In this document: positions 1-5,092 of the stretch, piece after piece
Numbering within the stretch: position 1 is the stretch's first letter
Layout of the letters: every line of letters starts with the position of its first letter
Source of the DNA: J054 sp964613615
GTDB taxonomy: Bacteria > Pseudomonadota > Gammaproteobacteria > Steroidobacterales > GCA-2729495
NCBI GenBank assembly: GCA_964613615.1
Contig: CAZTIB010000253.1
Location: forward strand, 1-11,247
Reading direction: 5' to 3'
Length of the DNA stretch: 11,247 nucleotides
The notes under the pieces: generated by a model
What the model saw: the letters and a program-made list of their open reading frames with translations, nothing else
Told to the model about the DNA's origin: nothing
The model's database searches: none
Made by a program: the position numbers and the translations under genes

Positions 1-91
1 GGCCGAGTTCGTCACGGAGCACCCAGAGCAACGGCATTTCGTCAGAAACGGTCAGCTCTATAGATTCGCCGTTGACGAGCAGTTGCAACAC
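1..91 (-). CDS. [2Fe-2S]-binding small subunit of a molybdenum hydroxylase (IorA/CoxS-like), N-terminal fragment
   Basis: Only the first 30 codons lie in the window; the gene runs off the left edge. It reads MLQLLVNGES, then a stretch ending in MPLLWVLRDELG. This is the typical N-terminus of the plant-ferredoxin-like [2Fe-2S] subunit of xanthine-oxidase-family enzymes, especially isoquinoline 1-oxidoreductase alpha-type proteins, where PLLWVLRDELGLTGTKFGCG is the usual continuation into the first cluster. In the family this subunit (about 150 residues) passes electrons from a Moco-containing large subunit. The start is GTG at 91-89, chosen because a strong ribosome binding site (GGAGG, 102-98) sits 6 nt upstream. 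The cluster cysteines are outside the window, so cofactor content is inferred from family. It is preceded by about 800 bp of non-coding DNA, so it probably has its own promoter. A Moco large subunit is expected just beyond the left edge. Confidence 0.8.
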   Translation of the reverse strand, partial: MLQLLVNGESIELTVSDEMPLLWVLRDELG

Positions 92-240
92 TAAAGGCCT
101 CCAGTAATGGGTGTCGGGCAGCGGGAACGGCGCGAAGTCTATCACGCAGGTCCGTTGGCTCGTTATGTTAAGTCACCACCGGTCGCTGCGGCGGGGCGCC
201 CACTGCCAGGCAAAGCAGATTACATAACCCCTGCATCTGT

Positions 241-316
241 TGAAATCGATGTCAAAAACATCGCGTATGTGAAAGTTTTTCGGTGAGTTTGTTACAGCGC
301 TGAAATCGACATGTCG
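241..316 (-). promoter_or_regulatory. Possible operator region upstream of the molybdenum hydroxylase gene
   Basis: TGAAATCGA occurs at 241-249 and again at 301-309, exactly 60 bp apart. Each is followed by TGTC, directly in the first copy and after a CA insertion in the second. The second copy overlaps a perfect 10-bp palindrome, CGACATGTCG (307-316). The first overlaps a hairpin with arms CGATGT (247-252) and ACATCG (258-263). The spacing and dyad symmetry suggest binding sites for a regulator of the gene starting at 91. No convincing -35/-10 pair was found: TTGACA occurs on the minus strand inside the hairpin but lacks a -10 at usable spacing. This is inference only. Confidence 0.25.
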
Positions 317-491
317 TGTCGTTGCAATACCTCCTGAATAGACTTACGCTAAACATAGTTAAGCGCTACATGGATCGACGCGTTTGACAGATAGAACTTA
401 CGCCAGCCGCCACAAGAGCAACAAAAAACTTCGCCCAATGGCGGGCAGCGTCCGAAACTCAAGATATAACAAGACGGCGCTGACCAAAACA

Positions 492-533
492 AAACTCAAT
501 GCGTCGTCGGGCACAGGTGGCAGTTAAGCGCTG
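492..533. repeat. Decayed copy of the intergenic hairpin repeat
   Basis: This 42-nt stretch matches the loop and right arm of the hairpin repeat at 815-886 (positions 841-882) at about 32 of 42 bases with no gaps. It includes the shared core atgcgtcgtcggg and ends in an AGCGCT block also present in that copy. Its left arm has been lost: the sequence before 492 pairs only poorly with the right arm, apart from GCGCT (477-481) with AGCGC (527-531). It looks like a degraded or half element of the same family. Confidence 0.45.
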
Positions 534-570
534 CAACCAGTTCCGGGAACAAGAATATACAGACTAAAAG

Positions 571-584
571 TTCCCCAAGGGGAA
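571..584. repeat. Small palindrome TTCCCC-AA-GGGGAA
   Basis: A 14-nt inverted repeat with 6-nt arms directly abuts the left arm of the hairpin at 585-640. Two related TTCC/GGAA palindromes are nearby: an 11-nt one at 540-550 (GTTCC-G-GGAAC) and a 10-nt one at 644-653 (TTCC-TG-GGAA). They may be accessory stems of one larger folded element or sites for a dimeric binding protein. Nothing in the sequence decides which. Confidence 0.4.
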
Positions 585-640
585 GGCGGCTGGCAGCTCG
601 CGAAACCAATAGCGTCATCGGGCGTGGGTTGCCGGCCGCC
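585..640. repeat. Intergenic hairpin repeat, copy B (18-bp stem, 20-nt loop)
   Basis: The left arm 585-602 pairs with the right arm 623-640 over all 18 positions: 14 Watson-Crick pairs and 4 G-T positions. The latter would be G-U pairs in an RNA read from the plus strand. The loop (603-622) is 20 nt. Positions 592-635 match 830-873 at 40 of 44 bases, and three of the four differences (one in the loop) leave the overall fold intact. Flanking GGAA (581-584) and TTCC (644-647) could extend the stem past a 3-nt bulge. Candidates are a REP/BIME-like palindromic element, a relic of a folded recombination site, or part of a non-coding RNA. Confidence 0.75.
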
Positions 641-814
641 AATTTCCTGGGAAGAGGGAAATAGAAGAACGGGTAACGACTGCAATAACTACAGGAAGCG
701 GGCGGAAAACCTACTGGCAACCACAAAGCCTGGAGCACAGTCTCTGGTCGGCCAAGCCCACTTCACCAGGTCGGCCCATTCGCAGACGAACTTACTGGCA
801 GAGAAACTCATCGA

Positions 815-886
815 GATTAGGCAATGGCCGGCAACTCGCGAAACCAAATGCGTCATCGGGCGCGGGTTGCCGGTCAGCGCTTAATC
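815..886. repeat. Intergenic hairpin repeat, copy C (26-position stem, 20-nt loop)
   Basis: Positions 825-840 pair with 861-876 (16 pairs, with two G-T positions). After a 2-by-2 internal mismatch (823-824 against 877-878), GATTAGGC (815-822) pairs with GCTTAATC (879-886) with one G-T position. The loop 841-860 has the same length and nearly the same sequence as in copy B. The element begins 7 nt past the stop codon of the DUF1838 gene ending at 894, so transcripts of that gene would end in this stem. It could stabilise the 3' end or aid termination, but no T-run follows on the minus strand. The outer arms resemble integron attC R boxes (GTTRRRY/RYYYAAC), except that the core triplet is ATT/AAT instead of GTT/AAC. 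Confidence 0.78.
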
Positions 887-893
887 CACCATC

Positions 894-1940
894 TCAGGGC
901 ATCGGCATCGGCGCCGGCTCGTTCTCCGCCATGTAAACGCTGAAGCTCGAGTCGTTCTGCTGCCCCCAGGTATCCGGCGGCGGCGCCACGAAATACTCCT
1001 CACCGAGCTTGTCGGCCACCTGCTGCAGCAACTTGTCGGGCATCCGGTCCAGCGTGCCGGGGCGAGTCATAAACGTGCGGTACAAAATGTGCCCTTCGGC
1101 CTGTCCTTGGAGCATCCACGGCAGCCACGGCCCAATGCGCGTCCAGACCCCGTCGTAGTTGGCGCTGGTGGCATTCTCGTCCTGCAGTTCGCTGAGGCGG
1201 ATGCTGCGGTGGAACATTTCGCTGATCCGGTTGATTGGGCCGGCGGACTCACGCGGCCACTCTTCCACCGACAGCGGGCTCGGCGCCACGATGTGCACCT
1301 CGAACATGCTCATCGCGGTGTCGATCTTTTCCTGCACCCACCACGGGGGCGTGAACGGCATTTCTTTCACAACGCCGTCGAAATCCATCTTGAAGATCGG
1401 CGCGATCTCGGCATTCACCACCAGGTTGTGAATGGGTGACACCTTCACCTCTTCCCCGGTGTACGGGTTCTGCCAGGTATCCATGTACTGGCCCGTAATC
1501 GGGTGGGTGTAGAACGCGCACTCGCGGTTAAAAATCCGGTAGGTGCCGTCTTCCTGCGGCTCCGTGCGCAGCACACCCATGCCCTCCACGCCGAACATTT
1601 TCTGCAGCGGCTTGTCCGGGCTGGTGACGGCGAAGATATCGCCACCAAACCAACCGACGGTCTCGACGCTGGGATCGAGATTGCCCATTGCCTTGATAAA
1701 ACTGCGCAGGTTCTGCACCGGGTCCTGGAAGTCGATGGTGAGCTTGACGCCCTCGCGGGGCCCTGCCGACGGGGCGGGTGGCGGCCCACTGGCAGCCGGT
1801 GCGCCGGCTGCCGGCTGGCCGCTGTCCGGTGCGCAGGCGCTCAGCACGGGCATCGCCGCGGCCGCGCCGCCCATTGTGAATAGCGTCTTCAAGGTATCGC
1901 GGCGTGAGCTCACGGCGTTCAGCAACGTGGAATTCAGCAT
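894..1940 (-). CDS. DUF1838 family protein, Tat-exported predicted lipoprotein
   Basis: A 348-residue protein starting MLNSTLLNAV. It has a twin-arginine motif SSRRDTLK (R13, R14), a hydrophobic Ala-rich stretch and a lipobox LSAC (Cys36). It should therefore be exported folded by Tat and lipid-anchored. A Pro/Ala/Gly linker (about 37-64) precedes the globular domain. That domain shares features with the neighbouring paralogue: a GDIFAV strand (100-105), an NPYTGEE motif (158-164) and an aromatic PWLPWM segment near the C-terminus. These place it in the DUF1838 family, whose biochemical role is not established. An in-frame start at 2045 would add 35 residues, but the ATG at 1940 has an AGGAG site 6 nt upstream and puts the Tat motif at the right distance, so it is preferred. 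It follows the paralogue by 80 bp, probably in one transcript, and a long hairpin lies just after its stop. Confidence 0.82.
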   Translation of the reverse strand: MLNSTLLNAVSSRRDTLKTLFTMGGAAAAMPVLSACAPDSGQPAAGAPAASGPPPAPSAGPREGVKLTIDFQDPVQNLRSFIKAMGNLDPSVETVGWFGGDIFAVTSPDKPLQKMFGVEGMGVLRTEPQEDGTYRIFNRECAFYTHPITGQYMDTWQNPYTGEEVKVSPIHNLVVNAEIAPIFKMDFDGVVKEMPFTPPWWVQEKIDTAMSMFEVHIVAPSPLSVEEWPRESAGPINRISEMFHRSIRLSELQDENATSANYDGVWTRIGPWLPWMLQGQAEGHILYRTFMTRPGTLDRMPDKLLQQVADKLGEEYFVAPPPDTWGQQNDSSFSVYMAENEPAPMPMP

Positions 1941-2020
1941 CTCGGGCTCCTGTCTGGGCTTCGGTTTCCGTGTGGTCGACAGCAATGCATGGGCAGCAAC
2001 GCTGCACATCACACTCTCGA

Positions 2021-2881
2021 TCAGTCGTACGTGGGTTTCATCCACTTGTCGCGGGCAACGGGGTCCGCGGTCATATATTGCGGATATTCAGTCTCGGCGC
2101 GGCGCCGGTACTCCGTCGGCAGCTGGTCTATCGATTCGAGCTTGGCGCCCGATGCGTGCCAGACGACGTGCCCCGGCCGATTGCCCATATTCATCCACTT
2201 GAGCCACGGCATGAAAACCGTCGAGCTGAATACCGTCGGCAGGTTCCTGACCTGCCGGTCATTGAACTGGGCCAGCGGCACGAACATGGTCTGGCGCTGG
2301 GCGCGCGGCGGCGGCATGCCGGGCGGATACTGTGTCTGGTTGTGCAGCCAGACCATATCGCGGACGAAACTCCAGTCCAGGATCAGCGGGTACTCCGGCA
2401 TGCTTGCCATGAACGGTGTCGGCCGGATACCGCGCACCGAGTAGTTGAAGCCGCGGCCGGGGCCGCCGCCCTGCACCGCCGGCTTCACGGCGTTCTCTTC
2501 GCCGGTGTACGGGTTCTTGAACACGTCGAGCATTTTTCCGGTCTCCACGTCGCGGAAAAAGGTGACCGTGTTGCCGATCAGCTCGAACTCGCCGTTTTCC
2601 AGGTGCCGAACCCAGTACAGCTCCATGCCCTCGAACTTCACCAGCGGGCGTGGCTGCTGTTCGCCGACGATGCCGAAGATGGTGCCGTCGTACCACCACG
2701 GTACGTCTTCCTCTACCAGGCTGCCGGTGACCCGCAGCACTGCATCGAGGTTTTCTTTCGGCTGGCTCAGGTCCGGTGCGCCGGCCGGCAGATCGCCGCC
2801 TACGCGCGGCAACGCATCACCCGCTGCCAGCAGTGTCGCGGCACCCGCCAGGAAACCACGCCGGGACAGACCTCCCCCCAT
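2021..2881 (-). CDS. DUF1838 family protein with Tat signal
   Basis: A 286-residue protein with a twin-arginine signal SRRGFLAG (R7, R8) and an Ala/Leu-rich core. There is no lipobox cysteine, so it is predicted soluble in the periplasm. The DUF1838 domain contains GTIFGIVG, a segment with NGEFELIGN, NPYTGEE (about 123-129) and VFMPWLKWMNMG towards the C-terminus. The matching NPYTGEE and aromatic blocks show that it is a paralogue of the next gene downstream, which has a longer N-terminal linker and a lipid anchor. A GTG at 2890 opens the frame three codons earlier, but the ATG at 2881 has GGAG 8 nt upstream whereas the GTG would overlap that site, so 2881 is chosen. The gene follows the FAD oxidoreductase after 58 bp, suggesting co-transcription. 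Function is unknown; export of both DUF1838 proteins suggests work in the cell envelope. Confidence 0.82.
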   Translation of the reverse strand: MGGGLSRRGFLAGAATLLAAGDALPRVGGDLPAGAPDLSQPKENLDAVLRVTGSLVEEDVPWWYDGTIFGIVGEQQPRPLVKFEGMELYWVRHLENGEFELIGNTVTFFRDVETGKMLDVFKNPYTGEENAVKPAVQGGGPGRGFNYSVRGIRPTPFMASMPEYPLILDWSFVRDMVWLHNQTQYPPGMPPPRAQRQTMFVPLAQFNDRQVRNLPTVFSSTVFMPWLKWMNMGNRPGHVVWHASGAKLESIDQLPTEYRRRAETEYPQYMTADPVARDKWMKPTYD

Positions 2882-2939
2882 CGCAATCACTCCCCGGTAT
2901 GAATCGTTATCGGGCGCGCCTGCTCCGGCGCAGACCGGC

Positions 2940-4520
2940 TCAAAGCCCCAGCGCGCCGGGGTTCATGAGCCCCTGCGGATCGACCGCCGCCTTGATTTCG
3001 CGCAGCAGTCGCTCGGCCTCTGCCTGCCGGCCGCGCATATAGGGATAGGCCTTACCGACTTGCATATGGGTGGCGCCCACCGCGCTGAACACGTCCTGTA
3101 TCGCGCCCTTCATCTCCCTGACCAGGGCCCGGCCCTCGGGGTTCGCGGGGTACTCCGGCAGCATGTCCAGGTACTCCTGCGGCAGGTAGCGCTTGTGGAA
3201 CACGGTGCGGTCGTCCTCCCAGTAGAACACCGGCTCGTACAGGAAGCCGTTGGTGCTGATGGTAGTGAACATCGCGGCCTTCTCCACCTTGTGCTGCTGC
3301 ATGCGCTCGGCGTATTCGTCGTAGACCTTCGCCAGCCGGTCGTGGAAATCGCGCAGCTTGGAAAACGGCAGAATCCCGTGCATCGGCACCCAGCGCTGGC
3401 CGCGCGGGCCAAGAATGGGGTACAGCGGGATAAACGGCATCGCGCGCAGCACCGTCGGAATCGTATTCGCGATCTCTGTGCCGTTGCCGCCCACCGCCGC
3501 GCGCACCTGTGCGAGCTTCGCGTTCACCTCGGCGCGCGTGGTGCCTTCCACCACGTAGTGCGCCGAGTAGTCGAAGCCGCTTAGAAAGCGCTTGCCGGCC
3601 GCCGCCATCTTGATGACCCGTGTCAGCCCGTCGATGGGATTGGTCGAAGTCTTCAACACGGCCCACACGGCCTGCATCGCATCCTTGGTGCTGGTACTGC
3701 CCAGCTGGCCCTGCTGCAATTTCGGGTCGAGCCCAAAGCTGTCGGCGACCACGCCCGTGCGGGCGGCGGCACTCATGCCGGCCGCCATGGCGTAATAGTC
3801 TTCGAAACCGAAGGAAGCGGTGGCGGAATGCGTCGGCACCGGAATCAGTCGCAGGGTAATCCGCGCCTTGACGCCGAGCGCGCCGGCATCGCCGGTAAAG
3901 AGTCCGGTGAGGTCCGGCCCGTACCAGCGGAAGAACGGTGATGCGGTATCGATGGCGGCGGAACCGGTGCGCAGCAATGCACCGCTCGGCAGCACGATGT
4001 CGAAGGACAGGGCCGTTTCGGCCGAGCAGCCAAAGTTGCCGGAGCCGAGGCTCACGGCGTTCTGCGACATGGACCCGCCCACCGTGGCCTTCAGGCCAGA
4101 GAACGGCCCCCAAAAGGCGGTGCGCAGACCCTGCTCGGCGAGCTTCGCCGTCAGCTCGGCCCAGGTGATACCCGGTTCCACCGAGACATACATGTCCTGG
4201 GCATTGACCTCGAGCACCCGGTTCATTCGTCCGGTATCCACCATGACCGAGCGTCCCGTCGTCGGCAGGTAGCCGTCCGTGTAGGAGGCGCCGCCGCCGC
4301 GCGGCACCAGGGCTACCCCGGCCGCCGACGCAATCCGGGCCACGGCCTGCAGGTCCTCGATGCTCCCCGGCTTGGCCACGGCCATGGGCAACTCGCGGAA
4401 GTTGTAGACATCCATCGCGTAGAACTCGCGATCTGCGGTATCCAGCAACACGTGCTCGGCGCCCAGCGCGTCGATCAATTTATCCGTAAATTCCGGTAAA
4501 TTCTGTGGGTTAGCAGCCAT
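2940..4520 (-). CDS. FAD-binding oxidoreductase of the VAO/PCMH superfamily (GlcD / 4-cresol dehydrogenase-like)
   Basis: A 526-residue flavoprotein. The N-terminal PCMH-type FAD domain shows PRGGGASY (73-80), the pyrophosphate-binding loop, then ATVGGSMSQNA (145-155) and GLFTGDAGALGV (206-217). The C-terminal FAD-linked oxidase domain ends with the family signature VDPQGLMNPG (513-522). Such enzymes oxidise alcohols, hydroxy acids or para-substituted phenols using FAD. The segments HGILPFS and YEPVFYWEDDR in the C-terminal half suggest the vanillyl-alcohol oxidase / 4-cresol dehydrogenase branch, but the substrate cannot be assigned. No signal peptide is seen, so it should be cytoplasmic. 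The start is ATG at 4520 with only a weak GAG ribosome site. A 7-codon frame (4510-4533) overlaps this start. The 110-bp gap before it separates it from the LEH-like gene. It is probably cotranscribed with the two DUF1838 genes downstream. Confidence 0.85.
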   Translation of the reverse strand: MAANPQNLPEFTDKLIDALGAEHVLLDTADREFYAMDVYNFRELPMAVAKPGSIEDLQAVARIASAAGVALVPRGGGASYTDGYLPTTGRSVMVDTGRMNRVLEVNAQDMYVSVEPGITWAELTAKLAEQGLRTAFWGPFSGLKATVGGSMSQNAVSLGSGNFGCSAETALSFDIVLPSGALLRTGSAAIDTASPFFRWYGPDLTGLFTGDAGALGVKARITLRLIPVPTHSATASFGFEDYYAMAAGMSAAARTGVVADSFGLDPKLQQGQLGSTSTKDAMQAVWAVLKTSTNPIDGLTRVIKMAAAGKRFLSGFDYSAHYVVEGTTRAEVNAKLAQVRAAVGGNGTEIANTIPTVLRAMPFIPLYPILGPRGQRWVPMHGILPFSKLRDFHDRLAKVYDEYAERMQQHKVEKAAMFTTISTNGFLYEPVFYWEDDRTVFHKRYLPQEYLDMLPEYPANPEGRALVREMKGAIQDVFSAVGATHMQVGKAYPYMRGRQAEAERLLREIKAAVDPQGLMNPGALGL

Positions 4521-4630
4521 TCGTCATACTCATTCTAGTATTGATTCAGCGCGGCGCGCCCGGTCCCCGGCACCCCGCCCCAGGCAAGTGTCAAGGCTAC
4601 CAGTTTCGCCGGGCTTCGGCTTAAGCGGGT

Positions 4631-5029
4631 TCAGCCGACGACCTGCTTTGCGCCGGGCATCGGCCAGTCTTTCCAGACCTGGATCTTGCCGTCCTGGATC
4701 AGGAAGTGGCCGGCGACATGAAAGCGCATGCTCGGCGCACTGGAGCCCTCCGGTGCATTGAAATGGTCGATGCGCTCGTTCAGCACCAGGGGGCCGATTA
4801 CATGAGACCGCAGGATCTCCCAGCGGATGCTTTCCATGCGTTTCATGAAGGGTCCCATCTGGGTGCGGAACTGCTCGAAGCTCTCGATCAACGGCTGGCC
4901 GGGGGCGATCTGGTAAGTCAGGTCGTCGGCCAGGAACTGCGCCAGCGCGTCGGCATCGCGCAGGGACCAGTCGCGACAGAAGTTGTTCACGAGGGTTTCG
5001 TTGGCCGTCTCAACCTGGCTGAAATCCAT
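4631..5029 (-). CDS. Limonene-1,2-epoxide hydrolase-like / NTF2-fold (SnoaL-like) small protein
   Basis: A 132-residue cytoplasmic protein of the cone-shaped NTF2-like fold. It matches the limonene-1,2-epoxide hydrolase (LEH) pattern: NNFCRDWSLRD near the N-terminus, a Tyr (Y39) in TYQIAPG, VLNERIDHF (R86, D88), and GKIQVWKDW (D121). In Rhodococcus LEH the catalytic set is Arg99, Asp101, Asp132, with Tyr53 and Asn55 holding the water. By eye the Arg-Asp-Asp set and the Tyr are kept at near-identical spacing, but the Asn position is Ile41. The protein could therefore be a true epoxide hydrolase with altered water binding, or an isomerase or binding protein of the same fold. The start is ATG at 5029 with GGGAG 8 nt upstream. 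It begins 63 bp after lhr, on the same strand, and may be read through from it. Confidence 0.7.
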   Translation of the reverse strand: MDFSQVETANETLVNNFCRDWSLRDADALAQFLADDLTYQIAPGQPLIESFEQFRTQMGPFMKRMESIRWEILRSHVIGPLVLNERIDHFNAPEGSSAPSMRFHVAGHFLIQDGKIQVWKDWPMPGAKQVVG

Positions 5030-5092
5030 GAGTGTGGCTCCCGGTTTCCCCGCTACAGGGCAGGCTTTGATTCCGCTCGCGCGGGCTGGAAG

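Larger units (their letters stand above)
92..893. other. Long intergenic region with structured repeats
   Basis: About 800 bp separate two minus-strand genes. No open frame here has a good start, ribosome site and protein-like composition together. The left part (92-360) is the upstream region of the molybdenum hydroxylase gene and holds two TGAAATCGA motifs spaced exactly 60 bp apart, the 10-bp palindrome CGACATGTCG (307-316) and a small hairpin (247-263). The right part (about 475-886) holds one decayed and two well-formed hairpin repeats plus three TTCC/GGAA palindromes. Base composition is lower in G+C than the flanking genes, especially between 240 and 580. No tRNA, rRNA or recognisable riboswitch was seen. 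Confidence 0.6.

Noticed and set aside
496..738. 80-codon open frame on the minus strand in the intergenic region
   Set aside because: It runs straight through the hairpin repeat at 585-640, has no good ribosome site and encodes low-quality Cys/Phe/Pro-rich sequence. Its open state is explained by the repeat.
746..776. Direct repeat GGTCGGCC (746-753 and 769-776)
   Set aside because: An 8-nt repeat in GC-rich DNA, easily by chance, with no surrounding symmetry.
624..884. 86-codon open frame on the plus strand in the intergenic region
   Set aside because: It starts inside one hairpin repeat and ends inside the next, with no convincing ribosome site and no recognisable domain.
1941..2045. 35-residue N-terminal extension of the lipoprotein-type DUF1838 gene
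   Set aside because: The start at 2045 would overlap the upstream gene and bury the Tat signal. The ATG at 1940 has an AGGAG site at ideal spacing.
2882..2890. Upstream GTG start for the soluble DUF1838 protein
   Set aside because: The GTG overlaps the GGAG ribosome site that serves the ATG at 2881, leaving no site for itself.
3052..4113. 353-codon frame within the FAD oxidoreductase gene, same strand, shifted frame
   Set aside because: Arg/Gly-rich shadow of a gene with intact flavoprotein motifs; no ribosome site or domain.
4566..4594. TTGACA (-35 consensus, minus strand) before the FAD oxidoreductase
   Set aside because: At 17-nt spacing the -10 position reads GCCGGG, so no promoter can be supported. 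TAGAAT nearer the gene has no matching -35.
4604..4623. Possible terminator after the LEH-like gene
   Set aside because: Only a 4-bp GCCG/CGGC stem with no T-run; too weak to call.
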